A DNA stretch of 64,000 nt from positions 186,001 through 250,000 of the forward strand of contig NZ_QZVR01000002.1 of assembly GCF_003660455.1 (NCBI RefSeq), given 5' to 3'. The stretch comes from Nocardioides ferulae (lineage in GTDB: Bacteria > Actinomycetota > Actinomycetes > Propionibacteriales > Nocardioidaceae). The position numbers and the translations under genes are program-made. This document shows positions 1-8,613 of the stretch, one piece after another. The notes under the pieces were generated by a model, which was not told where the DNA came from, searched no databases, and worked only from the letters and a program-made list of their open reading frames with translations. Position 1 is the first letter of the stretch. Every line of letters begins with the position of its first letter.

Positions 1-165
1 CTTGCCGAGCTCGTCGACGTTGCGGGCCTCGGCACGCACGATGACGTCGTAGGGGCCGGTGACGTCCTCTGCGAGGGTGACTCCCTTGATCTGCGCGATC
101 GCCGTGGCCACCTCGGCGGCCTTGCCGACGTCGGTCTGGATCAGGATGTAGGCCTGGACGACCAT
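1..165 (-). CDS. Lrp/AsnC ligand-binding domain protein (C-terminus cut by window edge)
   Basis: The minus strand reads from ATG at 165 through 55 codons to the window edge. The protein begins MVVQAYILIQTDVGKAAEV and continues with an alternating pattern (IAQIKGV, DVTGPYDVIVRAEA) typical of the RAM/Lrp-AsnC effector-binding fold. No helix-turn-helix precedes the start, so this looks like the short (~75-80 aa) stand-alone ligand-binding form common in actinobacteria, which probably binds amino acids without contacting DNA. A GGAGA ribosome binding site lies just upstream on the minus strand. It is divergent from thiL. The 3' part is outside the window. Confidence 0.8.
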   Translation of the reverse strand, partial: MVVQAYILIQTDVGKAAEVATAIAQIKGVTLAEDVTGPYDVIVRAEARNVDELGK

Positions 166-270
166 CGGGTCTCCTCGCGAGAGTGGGGTGGATTCGGTCG
201 CCTCAACCTACCGTGCCCGCTCGGGGTGTCCATAGCCGGCCGGTGGGGCCCGATCTGCTGGACTGGTGGC

Positions 271-1281
271 ATGCCTGCCTCCCCCCTCGGCTCATCCGAC
301 TCCGGCCCCACCGCCACCGACGCCCCGACCCTCGCCGACGCCGGCGAGTTCGGCCTGATCGGCCGGCTGACCGGGCTGTTCGCCGACGAGCTGCCCGCCG
401 ACGAGCGGGTGCTGGTGGGGCCGGGCGACGACGCCGCGGTGCTGCGGGTGAGGACCGGCCACGTGGTCGTGTCGACCGACCTGATGGTCGAGGGGCGGCA
501 CTTCCGGCGGGAGTGGTCCTCGGCCGCCGACGTCGGCCATCGGGCGGCCGCCCAGAACCTCTCCGACATCAACGCGATGGGTGGTCGCGCGACGTGGCTG
601 ACCGTCGGCCTGGCCGCGCCGGCGGACCTGCCCGTGTCGTGGGTGATGGACTTCGCGCGCGGGTTCGCCCAGGAGTGCGCGAAGGTGGGTGCCGGCGTGG
701 TCGGCGGCGACGTCACCCGGGCCGACGAGATCGTGGTCGCGGTGACGGTGCTGGGTGCCTGCACCAGCCCGCCGGTCCTGCGTTCCGGCGCCGAGCCGGG
801 CGACGTGGTGGCGCTGGCCGGCCGGCAGGGGTGGGCCGCCGGGGGCCTCACCGTGCTCGGCCGGGGGTTCCGCTCGCCGCGGGTGCTGGTGGAGGCCTAC
901 CGGCGCCCGGAGCCGCCGTACGCCGCCGGGCCGGTCGCCGCGGAGTCGGGGGCCACCGCGATGATCGACGTGTCCGACGGGCTGCTGGCCGATGCCGCCC
1001 ACCTCGCGGAGGAGTCCGGGGTCTCGCTGGACCTGCACGCCGCCGCGCTCGAGGTCCCCGAGCCGCTGCACGCGGTCGGCGCCGCGCTGGGAGCGGACCC
1101 CCTGCAGTTCGTGCTCGGCGGCGGGGACGACCACGCCCTGCTCGCCACCTTCCCCGACGCGGCGTCGCTGCCGGAGGGCTGGCGGGTCGTCGGCGAGGTC
1201 GCCGAGGCCGGACCCGACGGGCCGCGGGTCACCGTCGACGGCGCTGCCTACGCGGGCGAGACCGGCTGGACGCACTTCTAG
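271..1281 (+). CDS. thiL: Thiamine-monophosphate kinase ThiL
   Basis: Phosphorylates thiamine monophosphate to thiamine diphosphate with ATP, the last step of cofactor synthesis. About 336 aa, the usual family length. Visible AIR-synthase/PurM-like motifs: GDDAAVL near residue 52, LSDINAMGG near 97 (Mg/phosphate loop), GGDVTRADE near 145, IDVSDGLL near 232 and GGGDDHALL near 284. The ATG at 271 is preferred over an in-frame ATG at 226 because homologues begin close to the GEFGLIGRLT segment. It ends at a TAG facing rpmB, and a 13-bp inverted repeat lies between the two genes. Confidence 0.93.
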   Translation: MPASPLGSSDSGPTATDAPTLADAGEFGLIGRLTGLFADELPADERVLVGPGDDAAVLRVRTGHVVVSTDLMVEGRHFRREWSSAADVGHRAAAQNLSDINAMGGRATWLTVGLAAPADLPVSWVMDFARGFAQECAKVGAGVVGGDVTRADEIVVAVTVLGACTSPPVLRSGAEPGDVVALAGRQGWAAGGLTVLGRGFRSPRVLVEAYRRPEPPYAAGPVAAESGATAMIDVSDGLLADAAHLAEESGVSLDLHAAALEVPEPLHAVGAALGADPLQFVLGGGDDHALLATFPDAASLPEGWRVVGEVAEAGPDGPRVTVDGAAYAGETGWTHF

Positions 1282-1306
1282 TGACCACGGCCCCGGACAA
1301 GCCGAA

Positions 1307-1334
1307 CGGCCGCCGTCCCGGGGGACGGCGGCCG
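1307..1334. terminator. Bidirectional hairpin terminator between thiL and rpmB
   Basis: A perfect 13-bp inverted repeat (1307-1319 with 1322-1334) with only 2 nt at its centre, between the convergent stop codons of thiL (1281) and rpmB (1378). It has no U-tract, as is usual in high-GC actinobacteria. Position and symmetry suit a shared terminator. Confidence 0.7.
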
Positions 1335-1377
1335 CGGATGCCTGGGCCCGGCGGGGCCCGACGCGCTTAGCTGGAGG

Positions 1378-1563
1378 TCAGCGGGTGACCTTGCCGGCCT
1401 TGATGCAGCCGGTGCAGACGTTGAGCCGCTTCGGGGTGCCGTTGACGGTCGCCCGCACGCGCTGGATGTTGGGGTCGAAGCGACGCTTCGTGATCTTGCG
1501 CGACCAGGGCCGGTTGTTGCCGAAGCCCGGCTTCTTGGCGCAGATGTCGCAGACGGCAGCCAC
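1378..1563 (-). CDS. rpmB: 50S ribosomal protein bL28
   Basis: A 61-aa basic protein beginning MAAVCDICAKKPGFGN, with the L28 core RRFDPNIQRVRATVNGTPKR and CTGCIKAGKV at the end. It is a 23S rRNA-binding protein of the large subunit. Two CxxC pairs (CDIC and CTGC) mark the zinc-binding C+ form, whose zinc-free paralogue is usually under Zur control. An AGGAG site precedes the start. On the minus strand a possible -10 (TACGCT, 1628-1623) with a weak -35 (TTCGCT) lies about 60 nt upstream. It is monocistronic here and divergent from fakA. Confidence 0.95.
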   Translation of the reverse strand: MAAVCDICAKKPGFGNNRPWSRKITKRRFDPNIQRVRATVNGTPKRLNVCTGCIKAGKVTR

Positions 1564-1738
1564 CGTTAACTCCTGAAAAGATCGAGGTTTCGTTCGAGCC
1601 CGGACGGGCGGGCAACCGCACCAGCGTATCCGATGGCTCGCTCAGCGAGCGAATCGAGAGGACGCACTAACCTGTGGACTCGACTCCGAGACGCTCGCGC
1701 CGATCGCGCGCGTCACCCCGACTCTACCTGGGCAGGCG

Positions 1739-3472
1739 ATGGAAGTAGTTCCCGGCAGCACCTTCGCGCTCCCGGTCGTGCTGCGCTTCGTCGACGTCGC
1801 GGTGGACGCGCTCGCGGAGGCGCGCGAGGAGATCGACGCGCTCAACGTGTATCCGGTGCCCGACGGCGACACCGGCACCAACATGTTCCTGACCATGTCC
1901 GCCGCCCGGGACGCGGTGCGGGAGGTCACCGGTCCGGCTGGTGACGGGGCCACGCTCCCGGTGGCGTTGGCCGCCTTCAGCCGCGGTGCGCTGATGGGCG
2001 CGCGGGGCAACTCGGGGGTGATCCTCAGCGAGATGCTCGGGGCGATCGCCCGCCGGCTCGCCTCCGCCGGACCCGAGGAGGAGCAGGCATCGGTGATGGC
2101 CGACGCGCTGCACCGGGCGACCGAGGCCAGCTATGCCGCGGTCGGCACCCCGGTCGAGGGCACCATGCTCACCGTGCTGCGCGCCGCCTCCGACGCGGCG
2201 CTGCTCACCGTCGGCTCCGGGCGCACGCCGTCGCGTGAGGTGTTCTCCGCCGCCGCGGCCGCCGCCCGCGAGGCGTTGCGGCACACGCCCGAACAGCTGC
2301 GCACCCTCGCCGAGGCCGGGGTCGTCGACGCCGGCGGACGCGGGATCACCGTCATCCTCGACGCCGCCGAGACCGTGCTCACCGGTCGCCGCCCGAGCCC
2401 GGTGAAGGGCCCGATCGGCACCCACCACATCCCGATCCCGGCGCGCACCGACCATCTCGAGGACGACCTCACACCGGACGGCCCGGCGTACGAGGTGATG
2501 TACCTCCTCGACGCCGACGACGCACGCATCCCGCGGCTGCGCGCGGCTCTCCGGCCGCTCGGCGACTCGCTGGTCGTGGTGGGCGGCGAGGGCCTGTGGA
2601 ACGTCCACGTGCACGTCGACGACGTCGGTGCGGCGATCGAGGCAGGCATCGAGGCAGGGCGGCCGCACCGCGTGCGGGTCACCCACTTCGCCGACCAGAT
2701 CGCCCGGCAGCACGCCCGTCAGCACCCCGGCCGGGTGCCGGAGCGACGCCACGGACACCGCAGCGGCCGCAGGGTCGTGGCGGTCTCCGCGGGCCCCGGC
2801 CTCGCCGGGCTCTTCGAGGGGGCCGGCGCCGTCGTCGTCGAGGGCGGCCCCGGCCGACGGCCCTCCACCGGGCAGCTCCTGGAGGCGATCATGGGCTGCG
2901 GCGCCTGCGAGGTCGTCGTGCTGCCCAACGACCCCGACTCGGTGCGGGTGGCCCGGATCGCCGCGAGCACCGCCGAGAACGACCCGGCGGTCGAGGGCGA
3001 CATCAGGGTGGCGGTGATCCCCACCCAGGCGCAGGTCCAGGGGCTGGCCGCGCTGGCGGTCCACGAGCCCGGCCGCAGCTTCGACCAGGACGTGTTGGAG
3101 ATGACCGCCACCTCCCGCCACGCCCGGCACGGCGCGGTCACGATCGCGGCCCGGCAGGCGATGACGATGGCCGGCCCGTGCGAGCCCGGCGACGTGCTCG
3201 GGGTGGTCGCCGGCGACTTCGTGATCGTCGGCGACGACCTCGACGAGGTCGCGGCCGCCGTGGTCGAGCGGCTGCTCGCCCCCGGCGGCGAGCTCGTGAC
3301 CGTGGTGGCCGGCTCCGGCGCCGAGGGTGCCCACGCGCCGGGCCGCACGCTCGACGCAGCGTCGCTCGCCGAACGATGCGGCGCGCAGACCGAGCGCCGG
3401 CATCCGGGTGTCGACGTCGTGGTGTACGACGGGGGGCAGGAGCGCTACCCGTTGCTGCTGTCCGTCGAGTGA
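1739..3472 (+). CDS. fakA: DAK2/DegV-type fatty acid kinase-like protein (FakA/YloV family)
   Basis: 577 aa. The N-terminal DhaL (DAK2) kinase domain shows NVYPVPDGDTGTNM near residue 35 (nucleotide/Mg-binding Asp cluster), ARGNSGVILSEMLG near 89 and AGVVDAGG near 195. These are followed by the middle FakA region and a C-terminal DegV-like fold. In Firmicutes FakA phosphorylates fatty acids bound to FakB; the actinobacterial role is inferred from the family. It directly precedes recG with 12 nt between them, an arrangement widely conserved with this gene, so co-transcription is likely. A TAACCT hexamer at 1668-1673 may be the -10. Confidence 0.85.
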   Translation: MEVVPGSTFALPVVLRFVDVAVDALAEAREEIDALNVYPVPDGDTGTNMFLTMSAARDAVREVTGPAGDGATLPVALAAFSRGALMGARGNSGVILSEMLGAIARRLASAGPEEEQASVMADALHRATEASYAAVGTPVEGTMLTVLRAASDAALLTVGSGRTPSREVFSAAAAAAREALRHTPEQLRTLAEAGVVDAGGRGITVILDAAETVLTGRRPSPVKGPIGTHHIPIPARTDHLEDDLTPDGPAYEVMYLLDADDARIPRLRAALRPLGDSLVVVGGEGLWNVHVHVDDVGAAIEAGIEAGRPHRVRVTHFADQIARQHARQHPGRVPERRHGHRSGRRVVAVSAGPGLAGLFEGAGAVVVEGGPGRRPSTGQLLEAIMGCGACEVVVLPNDPDSVRVARIAASTAENDPAVEGDIRVAVIPTQAQVQGLAALAVHEPGRSFDQDVLEMTATSRHARHGAVTIAARQAMTMAGPCEPGDVLGVVAGDFVIVGDDLDEVAAAVVERLLAPGGELVTVVAGSGAEGAHAPGRTLDAASLAERCGAQTERRHPGVDVVVYDGGQERYPLLLSVE

Positions 3473-3484
3473 GCGGAGGACCAC

Positions 3485-5761
3485 GTGATCAGCCTCGACT
3501 CACCCGTGCCGGCCGTGCTCGGCAGCATCGGCGCGACCAAGGTCAAGCGGTTCACCGAGGGGCTCGGCCTGCGCACGGTCGGCGACCTGCTGCGCCACGC
3601 CCCGCGCCGCTACATCCCCACCGGCGAGCTCAGCGAGGTCGCGGACCTCGAGGAGGGCCAGATGCTCACCGTGATCGGTGAGATCGTGCAGAGCACCCCG
3701 CAGCAGTACACCGACCGCCGCACCGGCCGCACCGCCTACCGGCTCGACACGGTGCTCGGCACCGACGGCGCCCGGCTGCGCATGTCGTTCTTCGCGAAGA
3801 AGCCCGGCATCGCGCAGTGGCAGGCCCGGCGGCTGCACGCCGGCAGGCGCGGGCTCTTCGTCGGTCAGGTGGGCCGGTTCCGCGACCAGTGGCAGCTGAC
3901 CAACCCGACCATGGTGCTGTTCGGTGTCGACCACGAGCTCGAGGAGGCCGGACCGCCGGCGGACGAGCGGGGGAGCAGCGGGTTGATGAGCTCCACCGAG
4001 GGGGTGCCCCCTCTCTATCCGATCTATCGGCTCACCAAGGGCCTCGACCACTGGGACCTCCAGCGGGCGGTGGCCTTCGCGCTCACCGTGCTCGACGAGG
4101 TGCCCGAGCTGCTGCCCGAGTCGGTGCGCCTGGCCCACGACCTTCCCGACGCGCGCACCGCCCTGGACTGGCTGCACGCTCCCGCCGACTTCGGTCAGGT
4201 GCACGCCGCACGGCGCCGGCTGCGGTTCGAGGAGGCGCTGGTCACCCAGCTGGTGCTGGTCCGCCGCCGGCGCGAGCTGCGTGGCCTGGTCGGCCGCACC
4301 CGTGAAGGCCGGGCCGGGGGGCTGCTGGACGCCTTCGACGCCACGCTCCCGTTCACGCTCACCGACGGACAGCTGCGGGTGGGTGCCCAGATCGACCACG
4401 ACCTGGCTCAGCCGCACCCGATGAACCGGTTGCTGCAGGGCGAGGTCGGATCCGGCAAGACGCTGGTGGCGCTCCGCGCGATGCTGCGGGTGGTCGACTC
4501 GGGCGGCCAGGCGGCGCTGCTCGCCCCGACCGAGGTGCTGGCCCAGCAGCACCACCGCTCGATCACGGCACTGCTGGGCGACCTGGCCCGCGGCGGCGAG
4601 CTCGGCGCCCCCGCCGAGGCGACCCGGGTCGAGCTGCTGACCGGGTCGATGACCAAGGGGCAGCGCACCGAGCCGCTGCTGCGGCTCGCGTCGGGTGAGG
4701 CCGGGCTGGTCGTCGGCACCCATGCCCTGCTGGAGGACCAGGTCATGTTCGCCGACCTCGGACTCGTGGTCGTCGACGAGCAGCACCGCTTCGGCGTCGA
4801 GCAGCGCGCGGCTCTCACCGACAAGGCCGGGCAGCCCCCGCACCTGCTGGTGATGACCGCCACCCCGATCCCGCGCACGGTCGCGATGACCGTCTTCGGC
4901 GACCTCGAGACCTCGGTGCTCAGCGAGCTGCCCGCGGGCCGGGCGCCGATCCAGACCACGGTCGTCGACCTGGTCGGGCACCCGTCGTGGATCGAGCGGG
5001 TCTGGGCGCGGGTCCGCGAGGAGGTCGAGAAGGGCCACCAGGCCTACGTCGTCTGCCCGCGCATCGAGCGAGGCGAGTCCGAGCAGGGGGAGCGCGACCA
5101 GCTCGACTTCGACGACGACGGCAACCTGGTGGTCGACCGCACCGGCGACGGCCTGGCCACGGTCGTCGACGTGCTCGCCGACCTCACCGAGGGCCCGCTG
5201 GCAGGCCTGCGGGTCCGGATGCTGCACGGCCGGATGCCCGCAGACGACAAGGACGCCACGATGCGTGCCTTCGCGGCCGGCGAGATCGACGTGCTGGTGT
5301 CGACCACGGTGATCGAGGTCGGTGTCGACGTGCCCAATGCGACGGTCATGGTGCTGCTGGACGCCGACCGGTTCGGCGTCTCCCAGCTGCACCAGCTGCG
5401 CGGCCGGATCGGCCGCGGCGGTCACCCGGGACTGTGCCTGCTGGTGACCCGGGTGCCGCAGATCGGCCCGGCCCACGAGCGGTTGAGCGCCGTCGCGGCG
5501 ACCACCGACGGCTTCGAGCTGAGCCGGGTCGACCTGGAGCAGCGGCGCGAGGGCGACGTGCTCGGGGCCTCGCAGTCCGGCGCCTTCTCGAGCCTGCAGA
5601 ACCTCCGGGTGCTGCGCGACGAGGACACGATCGTCGCCGCGCGGGGCGCCGCCGAGCGGCTCCTCGACGACGACCCCGAGCTGACCAGCGGGCCGCTGCT
5701 GGCCGCCGCGGTCGCGGCGCTCGAGCACTCCCGCCACTCCGAGTACCTGGAGAAGTCGTGA
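3485..5761 (+). CDS. recG: ATP-dependent DNA helicase RecG
   Basis: 758 aa, slightly longer than E. coli RecG. It remodels stalled replication forks and branched recombination intermediates. An N-terminal wedge/OB domain is followed by SF2 helicase motifs: Walker A GEVGSGKT near residue 319, VVVDEQHRFGVEQR (DEQH box) near 430, MTATPIPRT near 457 and the motif VI region QLHQLRGRIGRG near 635. The GTG start at 3485 follows a GGAGGA site. The TGA at 5759-5761 overlaps the GTG start of rsmD (GTGA), which suggests translational coupling. Confidence 0.96.
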   Translation: MISLDSPVPAVLGSIGATKVKRFTEGLGLRTVGDLLRHAPRRYIPTGELSEVADLEEGQMLTVIGEIVQSTPQQYTDRRTGRTAYRLDTVLGTDGARLRMSFFAKKPGIAQWQARRLHAGRRGLFVGQVGRFRDQWQLTNPTMVLFGVDHELEEAGPPADERGSSGLMSSTEGVPPLYPIYRLTKGLDHWDLQRAVAFALTVLDEVPELLPESVRLAHDLPDARTALDWLHAPADFGQVHAARRRLRFEEALVTQLVLVRRRRELRGLVGRTREGRAGGLLDAFDATLPFTLTDGQLRVGAQIDHDLAQPHPMNRLLQGEVGSGKTLVALRAMLRVVDSGGQAALLAPTEVLAQQHHRSITALLGDLARGGELGAPAEATRVELLTGSMTKGQRTEPLLRLASGEAGLVVGTHALLEDQVMFADLGLVVVDEQHRFGVEQRAALTDKAGQPPHLLVMTATPIPRTVAMTVFGDLETSVLSELPAGRAPIQTTVVDLVGHPSWIERVWARVREEVEKGHQAYVVCPRIERGESEQGERDQLDFDDDGNLVVDRTGDGLATVVDVLADLTEGPLAGLRVRMLHGRMPADDKDATMRAFAAGEIDVLVSTTVIEVGVDVPNATVMVLLDADRFGVSQLHQLRGRIGRGGHPGLCLLVTRVPQIGPAHERLSAVAATTDGFELSRVDLEQRREGDVLGASQSGAFSSLQNLRVLRDEDTIVAARGAAERLLDDDPELTSGPLLAAAVAALEHSRHSEYLEKS

Positions 5762-6354
5762 CCCGCATCATCGCCGGCTCCGCCAAGGGCAGACGGCTCG
5801 CCACCCCCCGCGGCGCGAGCACCCGGCCGACCAGCGACCGGGTGCGCGAGGCGCTGTTCTCCGCGGTCGTCGCGTGGTGCGGCTCACTGCACGAGCTGCG
5901 GTTCCTCGATCTCTACGCCGGGTCGGGGGCGGTGGGCCTCGAGGCCTGGTCCCGGGGGGCCGGGGCCGTCACCCTGGTCGAGCAAGACCGGCGCACCGCG
6001 GCGCTGATCGGGCAGAACGCTCAGACTCTGGGGGCGCGGGTCGAGGTGGTGGCCGCGGCGACGGCGACGGTGCTGGCGCGCACCCCGCCCACGCCGTACG
6101 ACGTGGCCTTCCTCGACCCGCCCTACCCGCTGGCCGACGAGCTGGTGGCCGCCGACCTCGGGTCGCTGGTCGAACGTGGCTGGTTGGCCCCCGGCGCGCT
6201 GGTGGTGGTCGAACGCTCGGCTCGCAGCGCCGAGCCGGTGTGGCCCGCCGGCTTCACCGACTGCCGGCAGCGTCGCTACGGCGAGACCGCCCTCTGGTAC
6301 GGTCACGCCGCCGACGCCAGTCCGGGCCGCATCGAACCCCAGCGCGAGGAGTAG
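5758..6354 (+). CDS. rsmD: 16S rRNA (guanine-966-N2)-methyltransferase RsmD
   Basis: 198 aa starting with the family hallmark TRIIAGSAKGRRL and PTSDRVREALF. It methylates G966 of 16S rRNA using S-adenosylmethionine. The SAM-binding segment FLDLYAGSGAVGLEA and the catalytic D-P-P-Y motif (LDPPYPL, Asp near residue 120) are both present. The GTG at 5758 overlaps the recG stop. An in-frame upstream extension through recG is a frame artefact. coaD starts 2 nt after the TAG, a pairing conserved across bacteria. Confidence 0.94.
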   Translation: MTRIIAGSAKGRRLATPRGASTRPTSDRVREALFSAVVAWCGSLHELRFLDLYAGSGAVGLEAWSRGAGAVTLVEQDRRTAALIGQNAQTLGARVEVVAAATATVLARTPPTPYDVAFLDPPYPLADELVAADLGSLVERGWLAPGALVVVERSARSAEPVWPAGFTDCRQRRYGETALWYGHAADASPGRIEPQREE

Positions 6355-6356
6355 CC

Positions 6357-6854
6357 GTGCGCCGAGCCGTCTGCCCAGGGTCCTTCGACCCCGTCACGAA
6401 CGGGCACCTCGACATCGTGCGCCGTGCCTCGACGCTCTTCGACGAGGTCGTGGTCGCGGTGGGGGTGAACAAGTCCAAGAACCGGCTGTTCACCGCCGAG
6501 GAGCGCATCGCCATGCTCGAGCAGGCCTGCGCCGACTTCCCCAACGTGCGCGTCGACGGATTCACCGGGCTGCTCACGACCTTCTGTGCCGAGCGCGGCA
6601 TCATCGCGATCGTCAAGGGTCTGCGGGCGGTCAGCGACTTCGACTACGAGCTGCAGATGGCACAGATGAACGCCTCGCTCACCGACGTCGAGACGGTGTT
6701 CGTGCCGACCAGCCCGGAGTACTCCTTCCTGGCCTCCAGCCTGGTCAAGGAGGTCGCCGCCTTCGGCGGCGACGTCTCGAGCCTGGTGCCCGACTTCGTG
6801 AACGCCCGGTTGACAGAGCGGTTGGCCGAGCGGGCTAGCATGAACGACGGCTGA
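6357..6854 (+). CDS. coaD: Phosphopantetheine adenylyltransferase CoaD
   Basis: 165 aa, starting at GTG 6357. It transfers AMP from ATP to 4'-phosphopantetheine in coenzyme A synthesis. The nucleotidyltransferase signature PGSFDPVTNGHLDIV (T/HxGH) sits at residues 7-21, and the second conserved loop SPEYSFLASSLVKEVA near 118-133. Length and both motifs match the family exactly. It is separated from rsmD by only 2 nt, so it is read as the last gene of fakA-recG-rsmD-coaD. Confidence 0.96.
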   Translation: MRRAVCPGSFDPVTNGHLDIVRRASTLFDEVVVAVGVNKSKNRLFTAEERIAMLEQACADFPNVRVDGFTGLLTTFCAERGIIAIVKGLRAVSDFDYELQMAQMNASLTDVETVFVPTSPEYSFLASSLVKEVAAFGGDVSSLVPDFVNARLTERLAERASMNDG

Positions 6855-6899
6855 GCCGGTCGCCGCATCCGTCGCGCGCCCGACCTCCAGGGGCACGTT

Positions 6900-6929
6900 T
6901 TGCTCGGCCACGGACCGGACGAGTAGGAT
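6900..6929 (+). promoter_or_regulatory. Candidate promoter for the DUF177-rpmF unit
   Basis: TTGCTC at 6900-6905, an 18-nt spacer and TAGGAT at 6924-6929. Transcription would begin near 6936, giving a leader of about 30 nt to the CTG at 6967 with a GGAG at 6956-6959, but only about 7 nt to the TTG at 6943. This bears on the start choice for the next gene. Confidence 0.5.
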
Positions 6930-6942
6930 CTCGCCCTGTCTG

Positions 6943-7530
6943 TTGTGCCCGGACCGGAGTGATCCCCTGACCAGCCTGGACCCGAGAGCGCCGCTCGTGC
7001 TCGACACCCGCGAGCTCGGCCGCCGCCCGGGGTCCATGCGTCAGGTGACACGCACGGTTCCGGCGCCGGCAGATCTGGGCATCGAAGTCCTTCGCGTCCC
7101 CGAGGGTTCGCCGGTCGAGTTCGACCTGCGGCTCGAGGCGGTCATGGAGGGGGTGTTGGTCACGGGCACGGCGCACGCCGGGCTCGAGGGCGAGTGCGGC
7201 CGGTGCCTGGAGCCGATCACCGACCCGCAGAGCAACCAGGTCGAGGTGAGGTTCCAGGAGCTGTTCGTCTATCCCGAGCACGCCATCTCCGAGGAGGACG
7301 ACGAGGTCAGCACGCTCGAGAACGACCTGATCGATCTCGAGCCCCTGCTGCGGGACGCGGTGGTGCTCGCACTGCCGTTCCAGCCCCTGTGCAGCGACGA
7401 CTGTCCCGGCCTGTGCCCCGAGTGCGGGGTGCGCCTGGCCGAGCAGCCCGAGCACACGCACGGGGAGCCGGTGGACCCGCGCTGGGCAGGGCTGGCCGCC
7501 CTGCAGCAGGACCCCGACGCAGCACCCTGA
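6943..7530 (+). CDS. DUF177 / YceD family protein
   Basis: 195 aa from TTG 6943, or 187 aa from CTG 6967. The protein has the YceD layout: an N-terminal domain with [14 protein letters not shown], then CGRCLEP and a terminal cluster [13 protein letters not shown] that could bind metal. Proteins of this family sit next to rpmF throughout bacteria and have been linked to 23S rRNA accumulation, so a role in large-subunit assembly is likely but not shown here. No ATG or GTG is available in frame near the N-terminus. The CTG at 6967, 7 nt after GGAG and encoding [10 protein letters not shown], is the better supported start. rpmF follows after 74 nt. Confidence 0.85.
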   Translation: MCPDRSDPLTSLDPRAPLVLDTRELGRRPGSMRQVTRTVPAPADLGIEVLRVPEGSPVEFDLRLEAVMEGVLVTGTAHAGLEGECGRCLEPITDPQSNQVEVRFQELFVYPEHAISEEDDEVSTLENDLIDLEPLLRDAVVLALPFQPLCSDDCPGLCPECGVRLAEQPEHTHGEPVDPRWAGLAALQQDPDAAP

Positions 7531-7604
7531 TCCACCCCCGCACGACGCTTGACCGAAGCACGACAACATGGCCGGAGACTCCGGTCCAGGTAGAGGAGAG
7601 AACG

Positions 7605-7790
7605 ATGGCTGTCCCGAAGCGGAAGATGTCGCGCAGCAACACGCGCCACCGTCGCTCGCAGTGGAAGGCCGTCGCGCCGTCCCTGGTGACGTGTGCGAAC
7701 CCCGCCTGTGCTGCCAAGCACCTCCCGCACCGCGCGTGCGGCGAGTGCGGCCAGTACGGCGCCCGGGCCGAGCGGCGTCAGGTCCTCTGA
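7605..7790 (+). CDS. rpmF: 50S ribosomal protein bL32
   Basis: 61 aa beginning [20 protein letters not shown], the unmistakable L32 N-terminus. The C-terminal half has four cysteines (CANPAC and CGECG) for a zinc ribbon, so this is the zinc-containing form. An AGAGGAGAG ribosome binding site precedes the ATG. It lies between DUF177 and rnc. Its TGA (7788-7790) may overlap a CTG start for rnc. Confidence 0.96.
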   Translation: MAVPKRKMSRSNTRHRRSQWKAVAPSLVTCANPACAAKHLPHRACGECGQYGARAERRQVL

Positions 7791-8608
7791 GCCCCGACGC
7801 TGTTCGGGACGCTCCGCTGACCGGCTACGACGAGCTGCGCACCGCGCTCGGGGATCCGCACCTGGACCCCGAGCTGCTGGAGCGCGCGCTCACACACCGC
7901 TCCTACGCCTACGAGAACGGTGGCCTGCCGACCAACGAGCGCCTGGAGTTCCTGGGCGACTCGGTGCTCGGCGTGGTGGTCACCGAGACCCTCTACCGCA
8001 AGCACCCCGACCTCTCCGAGGGCCGGCTGGCCAAGCTGCGGGCCGCCGTGGTCAACGCTCGGGCGTTGGCCGAGGTGGGCCGCGGCATCGGCGTCGGCCA
8101 GCACGTCAAGCTCGGCCGCGGCGAGGAGGCCACCGGCGGCCGGCAGAAGGCCTCCATCCTCTCCGACACCGTCGAAGCGGTGATCGGAGCGGTCCACCTC
8201 AGCGGCGGCTTCGAGGTCTCCGCCGAGGTCGTGCACCGGCTGTTCGATCCGCTCATCGAGGCGGCGTCGGCCCTCGGTGCCGGGCTGGACTGGAAGACCT
8301 CGCTGCAGGAGCTGGCGGCCGAGCACGGCCTGGGCGTCCCGGAGTACCTCATCGAGGACGACGGCCCCGATCACATGAAGACCTTCACCGCCCAGGTGCG
8401 GGTGGGCGACCGTCTCTACGGCAACGGCGTGGGCCGCTCCAAGAAGGAGGCCGAGCAGGCCGCCGCCGAGACGGCGTACGGCGAGATCGGCACCGCGCTG
8501 GGGGTCAGCGATCCCCTCCAGGGCGCGGTCGAGGACGCCGTCGAGGGCGCCGTCGACCGGACCTCCGGCGAGAGCGACGGACCCGCCCCGGCCTCCGGCG
8601 TCGGCTGA
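7787..8608 (+). CDS. rnc: Ribonuclease III
   Basis: About 273 aa from CTG 7787. Double-strand-specific endoribonuclease that processes rRNA precursors. The signature [13 protein letters not shown] (catalytic Glu/Asp) is near residues 50-62 and [10 protein letters not shown] near 128. A double-stranded RNA-binding domain follows ([13 protein letters not shown] to [14 protein letters not shown]). The C-terminus carries an acidic, low-complexity tail. There is no ATG, GTG or TTG between the rpmF stop and the conserved YDELRTALG. Options are CTG 7787 (CTGA overlap with the rpmF stop), CTG 7817, or a GTG near 7743 inside rpmF. The product is certain, the start is not. Confidence 0.93.
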   Translation: MSPDAVRDAPLTGYDELRTALGDPHLDPELLERALTHRSYAYENGGLPTNERLEFLGDSVLGVVVTETLYRKHPDLSEGRLAKLRAAVVNARALAEVGRGIGVGQHVKLGRGEEATGGRQKASILSDTVEAVIGAVHLSGGFEVSAEVVHRLFDPLIEAASALGAGLDWKTSLQELAAEHGLGVPEYLIEDDGPDHMKTFTAQVRVGDRLYGNGVGRSKKEAEQAAAETAYGEIGTALGVSDPLQGAVEDAVEGAVDRTSGESDGPAPASGVG

Positions 8609-8613
8609 GGGCC

